In this document: piece after piece, positions 23,301 to 32,637 of the stretch | Position numbering within the stretch: position 1 is the stretch's first letter | How the letters are laid out: each line of letters opens with the position of its first letter | Source: Streptomyces humidus | GTDB lineage: Bacteria > Actinomycetota > Actinomycetes > Streptomycetales > Streptomycetaceae | DNA: 64,000 nt | Assembly: GCF_014649655.1 (NCBI RefSeq) | Contig: NZ_BMTL01000019.1 | Coordinates: 1-64,000 of the forward strand | Direction: 5' to 3' | Position numbers and translations under genes: made by a program | The notes under the pieces: generated by a model | What the model was told of the DNA's origin: nothing | What the model saw: the letters and a program-made list of their open reading frames with translations, nothing else | Database searches by the model: none

Positions 23301-25730
23301 ATGACAGAGGGAACAGCTGGTCGGGGGGCAGGGTCGATGGACAGCGACGGGACGCAGGACGCGCGGGGCACTCATGCGAATCCCGTGCCGCGCCCGGCGG
23401 GGCCCGCGCACCCGCCCACGCACCCGCCGTCGGCGCCGCCGCGGCCGGCCCGCCCCCCGGGCGTGCCGCCGGCCGCCGAGCACGCGCCGCGGGCCGCGTC
23501 CGCAGTCGCTGCCTGGCTCGACGAGGCCCGGCCGGCGGCCAGGCCGGGGATCTGGCGGTTCGGGCACCGGCCGTCGAAGCCGCCGCGGGAGTCGGAGCGG
23601 CTCGCGCCGGTGACGGTCGTGGGGATGCTGGTCCCGCTGGTGGTCGCGCTGGTGCTGTGGTCGCTGTGGCGGCGGGGCGCCCTGCCCTACCAGTTCACCC
23701 TGCTGCGGCTGTTCACTCCGGGCGACTGGTGGTGGGGCGGCACGATCGCCTCCCCCAAGACCATGGACGGCGCCGAGGCGCGGGTGGTCTACGACGGAGT
23801 CTTCTTCGCCGTCCTGCTGTACGCCATGGGCCGGCTGGGCAGCTGGCCGCATGTCGTGCGGCACTTCGTCGGGCGCCGGCCGCAGCCCGCGCGGGCCCTG
23901 ATCGCCCTGCTGGGCGCCCTGGCCGCGCTGAGCTTCGTCTTCCCCGAGGCCTTCGGCGTCGGCTGGGACGCGCTGCCCGTCGTCGACCCGCTGTTCTCGC
24001 TCATCGTGCTGATCTCCGGCGGGTACGAGCTCTTCGCCTCCCCCCTGTTCACGAACGCGCTGTACGCCGTGATCACGCTGCTGGTGGTCTGGCCCTTCGC
24101 GCGGGTCGGGGGCTGGCTGCCGTACGCGAAGGAGCGGCTCGCGGCCCGGCGGGCCGGCCCCGGACAGGGCGCGCGCCCGGCCGAGCGGCCCCGCTCGCAG
24201 TGGCCCGAGCTGCGTGACGCCGGGCAGTACGAGGCGGCCGACCTCCTCACCGGCGAGGTCGCCGCCGGCCGGATGAACGACGTGGACTGCGTGCGGGTGC
24301 GCCAGGCGTGGAGCGCGGGGCTCGGGGACTTCCGGGAGACCGTGCTGCGCCAGGGCGGCGCGGCCTGGACGCACCCCTCCGGCGACCGCGACCTGCCCCG
24401 GCGCGGCGCCCGCCACGACCTGCTCGCCGGACAGGTGCGGATCGGCCGCTGGGTGGCCGCCGAGCGCACTCCGCCCGTCTATCACGACGCGGGCGCCGCG
24501 CTCGGCCCGGATCTGCTGGGCACGTCGCTGCTGGCCGTCGGGCCGTCCGGCTCGGGCAAGACGCGCACCCTGACCGAGCCGCTGACCGAGGCGCTGGCCC
24601 TGCAGGCGCTGACCGGGACGTGCGCCGTGGTCGCGGTGTCCTCGCCCGGCAGCGGCCCGCTCGGCTCCGACTCCTCCTTCGACGTGATCGTCCGGATCGG
24701 CGACCCGGCGTCGGTGCACGATCTGGACCCGTACGCGGGCTGCGACGATCCGGACGAGGCCGCCGCCCTCCTCGCCGAGGGGCTGGCCGGCGACCTCGAC
24801 TCGGTGAGCGCTCAGAGCGCGGCCACGGCGCTCGCCCAGCTGCTCGGCCCCTACCGCGCCGCGCACGGGCGCTTCCCCGCCCTCGCCGAGCTGCGCGAGC
24901 TGCTGGAGGGCGAGCCCGGCGCGCTGTCGGCGCTGCGCGAGGCGGTGGCCGGGGACGAGGTGATGCGGCGCGAGCTGCAGGCGCGTATCCGGCAGACGGG
25001 TGCGCCGGGCGACCCCGGCCGTGCCCTGGCCGACCGGCTGGCGCTGCTGAGCCGGCCCGTGTTCGCGGGGTTCTTCGGCGCGGACGGCGACGCGCACCGG
25101 ACGTTCTCGCTGCGCGCCGTCGCCCACCACCCGCTCCGGGTGCGGATCGACCTGCCCGAGCGCGGCCACGAGGAGGCCGCCCGGCTGATCACCCGGCTGG
25201 TCCTCGCGCAGTTCCACGCCGTCGTCCGGGAGCGGCACGACCACTTCGCCTGTCTCGTCCTGGACGACGCGACGGGGGCCGTCACCGACGGGTCGGTGCG
25301 CCGGCTGCAGCGGCTGCGCTCGCAGAACGCGGGCGTGGTGCTCGCGCTGCGCACGATCGGCGACGTCCCGGAGGCCCTGCACGGGCCGCTGTACGGGGCC
25401 GTCGGCTGCCGGATGGCGTTCTCCGGGATCACCACCTGGGACGGCGGCAGGTTCGCGCAGACCTGGGGCACCGAGTGGGTGGAGACCACGGAGGTCGCCA
25501 AGCACACCGTGTTCGCCGACCAGCCGATGACCCGCGCCATCCACGCGCTGCGCAAGCTGGTGACCGGGAACGCGGTGACCACGGACGCGGTGACCGTGCG
25601 CCAGGTCGAGCGGGAGCGGTGGTCGGCGTCACGGCTGGCGCACGAGGTCCCGCCCGGACACGCGGTGCTGTCCCTGACCAGCGTGGGAGGCGAGCACACG
25701 CCGCCGCTGCTGGTGGATCTGCGCGGCTGA
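23301..25730 (+). CDS. Membrane-anchored TraG/FtsK-like ATP-binding protein
   Basis: An 809-residue protein of a family annotated in streptomycetes only as ATP/GTP-binding protein. The N-terminus (1-75) is Pro/Ala-rich. About four membrane helices follow between residues 110 and 275. The cytoplasmic part has a Walker A motif GPSGSGKT near residue 413 and a later LVLDDATGAV that fits a Walker B position, as in TraG/TraD and FtsK-type motor ATPases. No conjugation or secretion genes are nearby. Function unknown; DNA or protein translocation is only a family-level guess. ATG 23301 is chosen because a TAGATT box just upstream suggests a leaderless mRNA; ATG 23337 (MDSDGTQD) with a GGGGGGCAGGG leader is an alternative. 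Confidence 0.75.
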   Translation: MTEGTAGRGAGSMDSDGTQDARGTHANPVPRPAGPAHPPTHPPSAPPRPARPPGVPPAAEHAPRAASAVAAWLDEARPAARPGIWRFGHRPSKPPRESERLAPVTVVGMLVPLVVALVLWSLWRRGALPYQFTLLRLFTPGDWWWGGTIASPKTMDGAEARVVYDGVFFAVLLYAMGRLGSWPHVVRHFVGRRPQPARALIALLGALAALSFVFPEAFGVGWDALPVVDPLFSLIVLISGGYELFASPLFTNALYAVITLLVVWPFARVGGWLPYAKERLAARRAGPGQGARPAERPRSQWPELRDAGQYEAADLLTGEVAAGRMNDVDCVRVRQAWSAGLGDFRETVLRQGGAAWTHPSGDRDLPRRGARHDLLAGQVRIGRWVAAERTPPVYHDAGAALGPDLLGTSLLAVGPSGSGKTRTLTEPLTEALALQALTGTCAVVAVSSPGSGPLGSDSSFDVIVRIGDPASVHDLDPYAGCDDPDEAAALLAEGLAGDLDSVSAQSAATALAQLLGPYRAAHGRFPALAELRELLEGEPGALSALREAVAGDEVMRRELQARIRQTGAPGDPGRALADRLALLSRPVFAGFFGADGDAHRTFSLRAVAHHPLRVRIDLPERGHEEAARLITRLVLAQFHAVVRERHDHFACLVLDDATGAVTDGSVRRLQRLRSQNAGVVLALRTIGDVPEALHGPLYGAVGCRMAFSGITTWDGGRFAQTWGTEWVETTEVAKHTVFADQPMTRAIHALRKLVTGNAVTTDAVTVRQVERERWSASRLAHEVPPGHAVLSLTSVGGEHTPPLLVDLRG

Positions 25731-25839
25731 GCGGCGCCCCACGGGCCCTTACGGTGAGGCAGAATCGGTACAGGCCCTTCATACGATGCGGCCAAAAGAT
25801 CATCTCGCCGATCGATCGCCTCCTCGACCTGAAGGCCCC

Positions 25840-27519
25840 ATGCCTCCCACGCTCGCCTCGCTCGTCCACCACTCCGCGCTCAAGCTGACCGTACGGGCCG
25901 GCGGGGGCCGCCTGGACGTGCCGGTGCGGTGGGCGCACGTCAGCGAACTCGCGGACCCGGTGCCCTACATGGAGGGCGGGGAGCTGCTGCTGATCACCGC
26001 GCTCAAGCTGGACGCCGAGGATCCGGAGGCCATGCGGCAATACGTCCGGCGGCTGGCGAAGGCGGGGGTGGTCGGGCTCGGCTTCGCCGTGGGCGTCAAC
26101 TACGAGGAGATCCCGGGAGCGCTGGTGGACGCGGCCGAGGAGGAAGGCCTGCCGCTGCTGGAGGTGCCGCGCCGCACTCCCTTCCTCGCCATCAGCAAGG
26201 CGGTGTCGGCGGCGATCGCGGCCGACCAGTACCGGGCGGTGACGGCCGGGTTCGCGGCCCAGCGGGAGCTGACCCGGCAGGCGCTGACCGAGGGCCCCGA
26301 GGGACTGCTCGGCGCGCTCGCCGCCCAGGTGAACGGGTGGGCGGCCCTGTACGACGCCTCGGGCGCCGTGGTGGCGGCCGCACCCGAGTGGGCGGGCCGC
26401 CGGGCGGCGCGGCTCACGGCGGAGGTGGAGCGGCTGCGGGAGCGGCCGGCCCCCGCCTCGGCGGTCGTCGGGAGCGGGGCGGCGGACCGCCCCCTCTCCG
26501 ACGACCGGCACGACGACCGGATCGAACTGCACTCCCTGGGCACGGGCCGGCATCCGCGCGCGGCGCTCGCCGTCGGCACCGCGTCGGCGCCGGGCACCGC
26601 CGAGCGGTACGCCGTCCACTCGGCCATCGCCCTGCTGACGCTCACCACGGAACGCTCCCGCCCGCTGTACGCGGCGCAGCAGCGGATCGGCGCGGCGGTG
26701 CTGCGCATGCTGCTGGCGGGCGAGCCCGACCACGCGCGGGCCGTTGCCGGGGACCTGTACGGCGATCTGCTCGACGCCCCCTTCCGGGTGATCGTCGCCG
26801 AGGCGGCGTCGGCCTCGCGGCCCCACGCGGACGCTTCGGCGCGAGGGGCGGCGGGCGCCGCGGACGGGCCGCACGCGCGCGTGGAGGCCGCCGACCCGTT
26901 CGGCGGTCTGGTCGAGGCGATCGAGTCGGCGGCCGCCCGGGCCGGGGAGGCCGTGCTGGCGGTGCCCGAGGGCGACCGGCTGATGGCGCTGGTCAAGGAC
27001 GGGGGCGCGGCCGCGGCGGCGTGCGCGCGGTACGCGACGGCGCGGGAGGGGGCGCGGGCGGAGGACGTCGCCGGGCCCGGGACCGGCGACGAGGGCGAGC
27101 CGGTCGTGGGGCTGTCGGCGCCCGCGGGCCCGATCGCGGCGGCCGCGGCGTACAGACAGGCGCAACAGGCACTGTCCGTGGCACGGCGACGGGGCCGGTT
27201 CTTCGTGGAGCACGAGCAGCTCGCGGCGGGCTCCGTGCTGCCGTTGCTCGCGGACGACGCGGTGAAGGCGTTCGCGGACGGTCTGCTGCGGGCTCTGCAC
27301 GAACACGACGCGACGGGTCGCGGCGACCTGGTGGCCTCCCTGCGGGCCTGGCTGTCCCGGCACGGCCAGTGGGACGCGGCGGCGGCCGACCTGGGCGTCC
27401 ACCGCCACACCCTGCGCTACCGCATGCGCCGGGTGGAGGAGATCCTCGGACGCTCCCTGGACGACCCGGACGTCCGGATGGAGCTGTGGCTGGCCCTGAA
27501 GACGACGTCGACGGACTGA
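25840..27519 (+). CDS. PucR-family transcriptional regulator
   Basis: A 559-residue regulator. An N-terminal PucR domain (about 1-125: TLASLVHHSALKLTV, then YMEGGELLLIT) is followed by a variable GAF-like middle. The C-terminal PucR helix-turn-helix is clear (WDAAAADLGVHRHTLRYRMRRVEEILGR). Such proteins sense purine or amine metabolites and activate nearby catabolic genes. The ATG at 25840 has GAAGG four bases upstream. It stands between gabT and the polyamine import operon, so polyamine or GABA control is a reasonable inference. The target site is unknown; inverted repeats at 23205-23219 and 35548-35594 are candidates. Confidence 0.88.
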   Translation: MPPTLASLVHHSALKLTVRAGGGRLDVPVRWAHVSELADPVPYMEGGELLLITALKLDAEDPEAMRQYVRRLAKAGVVGLGFAVGVNYEEIPGALVDAAEEEGLPLLEVPRRTPFLAISKAVSAAIAADQYRAVTAGFAAQRELTRQALTEGPEGLLGALAAQVNGWAALYDASGAVVAAAPEWAGRRAARLTAEVERLRERPAPASAVVGSGAADRPLSDDRHDDRIELHSLGTGRHPRAALAVGTASAPGTAERYAVHSAIALLTLTTERSRPLYAAQQRIGAAVLRMLLAGEPDHARAVAGDLYGDLLDAPFRVIVAEAASASRPHADASARGAAGAADGPHARVEAADPFGGLVEAIESAAARAGEAVLAVPEGDRLMALVKDGGAAAAACARYATAREGARAEDVAGPGTGDEGEPVVGLSAPAGPIAAAAAYRQAQQALSVARRRGRFFVEHEQLAAGSVLPLLADDAVKAFADGLLRALHEHDATGRGDLVASLRAWLSRHGQWDAAAADLGVHRHTLRYRMRRVEEILGRSLDDPDVRMELWLALKTTSTD

Positions 27520-27715
27520 CCCCGGCCCGGCGCGACGCCCCCACGCCCTCGCCGGCGGCGCGAGACCGGCCGTCGGCCCCGGGAGCCGTCCCGGGGCGGG
27601 AGCGCGGGGCGGGGCGGCGGCACGGGCCGTCGGCGCCCTCGAACCGACGGCCGTGAGCATCGTGAGGCGCGCGCGGACGGCTGCCGTCGGTTCGGCGGCC
27701 GGAGCCGTCCGGGGG

Positions 27716-28168
27716 TCAGTCCGCCGATCCGTCCGCCAGGCCGGCCGCCGCCTCGTGCATCGCGAGTTCGAGGAGCATCGGGTCGGTCAGGGTGCCGGTG
27801 CCGTCCGGCGGGACCAGCCAGCGCAAGGTCCCGGTCGAGCGGCCCGGACGGGGCACGACGATCCAGGCGCCGGCCCCGGCCGTGCGGATGCCGGTGCCGA
27901 GCCAGCGCCCGGCCGTCCCGGGCGTCACGAAGAAGCCCACGCGGTCGTCGTCGGCGTCGACGAGCACCGGGCCCGGCCGGTCGAGGATCCGGGTGAGCAC
28001 GTCGAGGGTGCGACAGCCGAGCCCGCCGGGCAGGATGAGCACGTCCCAGGCCCTGCCCGCGGGCAGCGCCGCCAGTCCCAGCGGGTCGCGTTCCCATTCC
28101 CGGCGGCACGCCGCGGGATCCGGTGCGACCGATGCCAGCCATGCGACGGCCGTCTTCTCCCCAGCCAT
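27716..28168 (-). CDS. Hypothetical protein, possibly related to the bifunctional primase/polymerase (prim-pol) fold
   Basis: A 150-residue soluble protein. It reads as a single domain with DVLILPGGLGCRTLDVL and GPVLVDADDDRVGFFV, then GTLRWLVPPDG and a C-terminal helix. The layout resembles small streptomycete proteins labelled bifunctional DNA primase/polymerase, but the catalytic acidic triad of true prim-pols is not evident, so any enzymatic role is doubtful. GGGGAGG lies eight bases before the ATG at 28166-28168. It is alone between the convergent PucR gene and the PuuB-like oxidase gene, and could be the last gene of the polyamine operon (125-bp gap). Confidence 0.6.
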   Translation of the reverse strand: MAGEKTAVAWLASVAPDPAACRREWERDPLGLAALPAGRAWDVLILPGGLGCRTLDVLTRILDRPGPVLVDADDDRVGFFVTPGTAGRWLGTGIRTAGAGAWIVVPRPGRSTGTLRWLVPPDGTGTLTDPMLLELAMHEAAAGLADGSAD

Positions 28169-28293
28169 GAGCGGACCTCCCCTTCACTCGTGGACGCGGT
28201 TCGCGTCACACGGGGGAGAGGGAGGTTCCCGGCGGGCATTACGCGGGTTCGGGCCACCCGTCGGAGTGAACCGGAGCAGGCCGCGCCCGTCGG

Positions 28294-29712
28294 TCAGCTG
28301 TCGAAGCCCAGGCCCAGTCTGTCCATCGTCCTCAGCCACAGGTTGCGCCGTCCGCCGTGCGCGTCGGCACGGGCCAGCGACCACTTGGTGAGGGCGATGC
28401 CCGTCCAGGCGAACGGCTCGGGCGGGAAGGGCAGCGGCTTCCTGCGGACCATCTCCAGCGACGTCCGCTCGGTGCGCTCCCCCGACAGCAGGTCGAGCAT
28501 CACCTCGGCCCCGAACCGGGTGGCCCCGACGCCCAGACCGGTGTAGCCGGCCGCGTACGCCACCCTGCCCCCGTGGGCCGTGCCGAAGAACGCCGAGAAA
28601 CGCGAGCAGGTGTCGATCGCGCCGCCCCACGCGTGGGTGAAGCGGACGTCCTCCAGTTGCGGGAAGCAGCCGAAGAAGTGCTCGGCGAGCTTGGCGTACG
28701 TCTGCGGCCGGTCGTCGTACTCGGCGCGCACCCGGCCCCCGTAGGGGTAGACGGCGTCGTAGCCGCCCCACAGGATCCGGTTGTCGGCCGACAGGCGGAA
28801 GTAGTGGAACTGGTTGGCCGAGTCCCCGAGCCCCTGCCGGTTCTTCCAGCCGATCGAGTCGAGCTGTCCGGCGGTCAGCGGCTCGGTCATCAGCGCGTAG
28901 TCGTAGACCGGCACGGTGTACGCCCGTACCCGCCTGACCAGGCTGGGGAAGATGTTGGTGCCCAGGGCGACCTGCCGGGCGCGGACCTGCCCGTACGGGG
29001 TGCGGACGGCCATCGCGGCGCCGTACGGCTTGAGGTCCAGGGCGGGCGTGTGCTCGTACACGCGCACCCCGAGCCGCAGGCACGCCGCCTTCAGGCCCCA
29101 GACCAGTTTGGCCGGGTGGAGCATGGCGACGCCCCGGCGGTCGTGCAGGCCGGCCAGGAAGGTGGGCGAGGCGACCTGCTCGCGCACCGCGTCGGCGTCG
29201 AGGAACTCGATGCCGTCGGAGAGGCCGCGGCGGTCGAGTTCCTCGAACCATTCGCGCAGTTCCCGCGCCTGGTACTCCTCGGTGGCGACGTCGATCTCGC
29301 CGGTGCGCTCGAAGTCGCAGTCGATGCCGTGCCGGACGGTCGCGGCCTCGATCTCGTCGAGGTTGCGCATCCCCAGCTCCTGGAGCCGGTGGATCTCGTC
29401 CGGCCAGCGGGTGAGCCCGTTGGACAGCCCGTGGGTGAGGGAGGCCGCGCAGAAGCCCCCGTTGCGGCCGGAGGCGGCCCAGCCCACCTCACGGCCCTCC
29501 AGCAGCACCACGTCCCGCTGCGGCTCGCGCTCTTTGGCGACGAGCGCGGTCCACAGTCCGCTGTAGCCGCCGCCGACGACCAGCAGGTCGCAGGTCTCGG
29601 AGCCGGTGAGCGCGGCCTCGGGGCGGGGCCTGCCCGGGTCCTCCAGCCAGTACGGGACCGGCCGGGCGTCGGAAAGAGAAGTGGTCCATCGGTTCATGGC
29701 GCTCGGGGCCAT
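28294..29712 (-). CDS. FAD-dependent amine oxidase, PuuB-like (gamma-glutamylputrescine oxidase type)
   Basis: A 472-residue DAO-family flavoenzyme. The FAD-binding LLVVGGGYSGLWTA is at about 43-56, and GWAASGRNGGFCAAS follows as in PuuB-type oxidases. The C-terminal YAAGYTGLGVGATRF closes the FAD site. It would oxidise gamma-glutamylputrescine or a related amine to the aldehyde, H2O2 and ammonia. The ATG at 29710-29712 has GGGAG nine bases upstream; the next ATG (29697) has none. Last gene of the run aldehyde dehydrogenase-SBP-ATPase-permease-permease-oxidase, which fits uptake and degradation of putrescine-type polyamines. A related SCO5671-like gene was linked to polyamine use in S. coelicolor (recalled, not checked). 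Confidence 0.85.
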   Translation of the reverse strand: MAPSAMNRWTTSLSDARPVPYWLEDPGRPRPEAALTGSETCDLLVVGGGYSGLWTALVAKEREPQRDVVLLEGREVGWAASGRNGGFCAASLTHGLSNGLTRWPDEIHRLQELGMRNLDEIEAATVRHGIDCDFERTGEIDVATEEYQARELREWFEELDRRGLSDGIEFLDADAVREQVASPTFLAGLHDRRGVAMLHPAKLVWGLKAACLRLGVRVYEHTPALDLKPYGAAMAVRTPYGQVRARQVALGTNIFPSLVRRVRAYTVPVYDYALMTEPLTAGQLDSIGWKNRQGLGDSANQFHYFRLSADNRILWGGYDAVYPYGGRVRAEYDDRPQTYAKLAEHFFGCFPQLEDVRFTHAWGGAIDTCSRFSAFFGTAHGGRVAYAAGYTGLGVGATRFGAEVMLDLLSGERTERTSLEMVRRKPLPFPPEPFAWTGIALTKWSLARADAHGGRRNLWLRTMDRLGLGFDS

Positions 29713-29744
29713 GATGTCAACTCCCTACAGGGGTCTTCGCAGGC

Positions 29745-30545
29745 TCATGCCTTCTGCCTGGTGCGGCGACTGCTGATGATCATCGACGTCAGGACGAGCA
29801 GCACCGCGACGAGGAACATGGTCGTGCCGATGACGTTGATCTGGACGGGCGTGCCGCGCTGTGCCGAACCCCAGACGAACATGGGGAAGGTGACGGTGGA
29901 GCCCGCGTTGAAATTGGTGATGATGAAATCGTCGAAGGAGAGCGCGAAGGCGAGCAGCGCGCCCGCGGCGATCCCGGGGGCGGCGATCGGCAGGGTGACG
30001 CGCAGGAACGTCTGCGCGGGTCCGGCGTAGAGGTCCTGGGCGGCCTGCTCCAGCCGTGGGTCCATCGACATGACGCGCGCCTTGACGGCCGTCACGACGA
30101 AGCTCAGGCAGAACATGATGTGGGCGATGAGGATCGTCCAGAATCCCAGCTGGGCGCCCAGGTTGAGGAACAGGGTGAGCAGCGAGGCCGCCATGACGAC
30201 CTCGGGCATGGCCATCGGCAGGAAGATCAGCGAGTTGACGGCGCCCCGCGCGCGGAAGCGGTAGCGCACCAGGGCGAAGGCGATCATCGTGCCGAGGAGG
30301 GTGGCGCCGAGGGTCGCCCAGACCGCGATCTGCAGGCTGAGCGAGAGCGAGCCGCACAGGCCCGCCACCCCGCACGGGTCTTTCCAGGCGTCCGTGGAGA
30401 ACTGCTGCCACTCGTAGTTGAAACGGCCCTTGGGTTTGTTGAAGGAGAACACCGTGACGACGATGTTCGGCAGCAGGAGATAGGCGAGCGTGAGAAGTCC
30501 CGCTATGACCACGAAATGGCGCTTGAGCCAGTTGACGAAGGGCAT
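29745..30545 (-). CDS. Polyamine-type ABC transporter permease (PotC-like)
   Basis: A 266-residue permease with six membrane helices and the EAA loop (RLEQAAQDLYAGPAQTFLRV). PotC/PotI features include FNKPKGRFNYEW after the first helix and a conserved DDFIITNF segment. It starts at ATG 30543-30545 directly after the stop of the PotB-like gene (TAAATG), so translation is coupled. Part of a spermidine/putrescine-class importer. Confidence 0.9.
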   Translation of the reverse strand: MPFVNWLKRHFVVIAGLLTLAYLLLPNIVVTVFSFNKPKGRFNYEWQQFSTDAWKDPCGVAGLCGSLSLSLQIAVWATLGATLLGTMIAFALVRYRFRARGAVNSLIFLPMAMPEVVMAASLLTLFLNLGAQLGFWTILIAHIMFCLSFVVTAVKARVMSMDPRLEQAAQDLYAGPAQTFLRVTLPIAAPGIAAGALLAFALSFDDFIITNFNAGSTVTFPMFVWGSAQRGTPVQINVIGTTMFLVAVLLVLTSMIISSRRTRQKA

Positions 30546-31475
30546 TTAGACCAGATCCTCCGTCCCGGACCTGCGGATGTAGAAGGTGACCATGAGCAGG
30601 ATCGCGGCCATGAGAATGAACGAGAGGGCCGCCGCCGTCGGATAGTCCAGGACGCGCAGGAACTGCGTCTGGATGACGTTTCCGATCATGCGGGTGTCGG
30701 TCGAGCCGAGGAGTTCCGCGTTGACGTAGTCGCCGGCCGCCGGGATGAAGGTCAGCAGCGTTCCGGAGACCACGCCCGGCATCGACAGCGGGAAGGTGAC
30801 CCTGCGGAAGGTGGTGGAGGGCTTGGCGTACAGGTCGCCCGCCGCTTCGTGCAGGCGTCCGTCGATGCGCTCGAGCGAGGTGTACAGCGGCAGCACCATG
30901 AAGGGCAGGAAGTTGTACGTCAGACCGCAGACCACCGCGAGCGGGGTGGCGAGGACGCGGTCGCCGGCGGTCCAGCCGAGCCAGCTCGTGACGTCGAGGA
31001 CGTGCAGGGTGTTGAGGGCGCCGACGACGGGGCCGCCGTCCGCGAGGATCGTCTTCCAGGCGAGGGTGCGGATCAGGAAGCTGGTGAAGAACGGCGCGAT
31101 CACCAGGATCATGATCAGGTTGCGCCAGCGTCCGGCGCGGAAGGCGATCAGGTACGCCAGCGGGTAGCCGAGGACCAGACACAGGACCGTGGCGGCGCCC
31201 GCGTAGAGGACCGAGCGCAGGAACTGGGGCCAGTACTCGGTCAGCGCGTCCCAGTAGGTCGCGAGGTGCCAGGTGACCTTGTAGCCCTGCTCGAGGGACC
31301 CCGTCTGCACGGACGTCGAGGCCTGGTAGATCATCGGCAGCGCGAAGAAGACGACCAGCCAGAGCAGACCGGGCAGCAGCAGCCAGTACGGTGTCAGGCG
31401 GCCGCGCTTGCGGGGCGGCTTCGTGGCGGGCGCCGTCGGGGAGAGAGGCGGGGGCGCCTCGGTGAGCGTCGCCAT
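30546..31475 (-). CDS. Polyamine-type ABC transporter permease (PotB-like)
   Basis: A 309-residue permease with a 25-residue Pro-rich cytoplasmic N-terminus, six membrane helices and the EAA loop (RLHEAAGDLYAKPSTTFRRV), followed by the PotB-type AAGDYVNAELLG. The ATG at 31473-31475 lies one base after the ATPase stop. It pairs with the PotC-like permease downstream. Substrate class is assigned from both permeases and the binding protein together. Confidence 0.9.
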   Translation of the reverse strand: MATLTEAPPPLSPTAPATKPPRKRGRLTPYWLLLPGLLWLVVFFALPMIYQASTSVQTGSLEQGYKVTWHLATYWDALTEYWPQFLRSVLYAGAATVLCLVLGYPLAYLIAFRAGRWRNLIMILVIAPFFTSFLIRTLAWKTILADGGPVVGALNTLHVLDVTSWLGWTAGDRVLATPLAVVCGLTYNFLPFMVLPLYTSLERIDGRLHEAAGDLYAKPSTTFRRVTFPLSMPGVVSGTLLTFIPAAGDYVNAELLGSTDTRMIGNVIQTQFLRVLDYPTAAALSFILMAAILLMVTFYIRRSGTEDLV

Positions 31476-31476
31476 C

Positions 31477-32637
31477 TCAGACCGCCGCCTCTTCCTGGAT
31501 GCCGGCGTCGATGTCCTGTGCCGCGTCGAGTCCGAAGGTGTGCCCGGGGCTCCAGTGCAGGACGACGTCGGCGCCGGGGACCAGCCTGGCGTCACGGTCG
31601 ATGTTCTGGGCGTACACCTCGAAGTCGGGGCAGACCGAGCTGTCGATGACGTACTGGGTGGAGACCCCGATGAACGAGGAGTCGGCGATCTTCCCGGTGA
31701 TGCGGTTGCGGCCCTCGGGTATCTCGCCGGCGTCGTCGGCGTGCGTGAGGGTGATCTTCTCCGGGCGGACGCCGACCAGCACCTTGCCGCCGGTCGTCGT
31801 GGGCGCGGAGCAGCGCGCCTCGGGCAGCACGAGCTTGCCGCCGCCCGCCTTGAGGACGATGTCGTCGCCGCTCCTGGAGTCGACCTCGGCCTCGATCAGG
31901 TTGGAGGTGCCGAGGAAGTTGGCGACGAACGTGGTGTGCGGGTTCTCGTAGAGGTCGGCCGGCGAGCCGAGCTGCTCGACACGGCCCCCGTTCATCACCG
32001 CGACCGTGTCGGCCATGGTCATGGCCTCCTCCTGGTCGTGCGTGACGTGCACGAAGGTGATGCCGACCTCGGTCTGGATGCGCTTGAGCTCCAGCTGCAT
32101 CTGGCGCCGCAGTTTGAGGTCGAGGGCGCCGAGGGGCTCGTCGAGGAGGAGCACCTTGGGGTGGTTGATCAGGGCGCGGGCCACCGCGACGCGCTGCTGC
32201 TGGCCGCCGGAGAGCTGGTGCGGTTTCTTGCGGGCCTGCTCGCCGAGCTGCACGAGCTCCAGCATGTCCTCTACCTGCTTCTTCACGCTCTTGATGCCGC
32301 GCCGGCGCAGACCGAAGGCGACGTTCTCGAAGATGTCGAGGTGCGGGAAGAGGGCGTAGGACTGGAAGACGGTGTTCACCGGACGCTTGTACGGCGGCAG
32401 GGCCGTGACGTCCTGGTCGCCGAGGTGCACGGTCCCGGAGGAGGGTTCCTCCAGGCCGGCGATCATGCGCAGGGTGGTGGTCTTGCCGCAGCCGGAGGCG
32501 CCGAGCAGGGCGAAGAAGGAGCCCTGCGGGACGGTCAGGTCCAGCGGATGGACGGCGGTGAAGGCGCCGTAGGTCTTGCTGATGCCGGTCAGGCGGACGT
32601 CGCCGCTGCCGCTGTCGTTCGTCTTCATCGTGGTCAC
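31477..32637 (-). CDS. Polyamine-type ABC transporter ATP-binding protein (PotA-like)
   Basis: A 386-residue ATPase. Walker A is GASGCGKTT, the signature is LSGGQQQRVAVARAL, and Walker B is VLLLDEPLGALD with the switch histidine in HVTHDQEEAM. A C-terminal TOBE domain includes VGVRPEKITL. Start taken as GTG 32635-32637, which overlaps the binding-protein stop as GTGA; an ATG three codons later (32626-32628) is the alternative. It energises the PotB/PotC-like permeases on the cytoplasmic face. Confidence 0.92.
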   Translation of the reverse strand: MTTMKTNDSGSGDVRLTGISKTYGAFTAVHPLDLTVPQGSFFALLGASGCGKTTTLRMIAGLEEPSSGTVHLGDQDVTALPPYKRPVNTVFQSYALFPHLDIFENVAFGLRRRGIKSVKKQVEDMLELVQLGEQARKKPHQLSGGQQQRVAVARALINHPKVLLLDEPLGALDLKLRRQMQLELKRIQTEVGITFVHVTHDQEEAMTMADTVAVMNGGRVEQLGSPADLYENPHTTFVANFLGTSNLIEAEVDSRSGDDIVLKAGGGKLVLPEARCSAPTTTGGKVLVGVRPEKITLTHADDAGEIPEGRNRITGKIADSSFIGVSTQYVIDSSVCPDFEVYAQNIDRDARLVPGADVVLHWSPGHTFGLDAAQDIDAGIQEEAAV

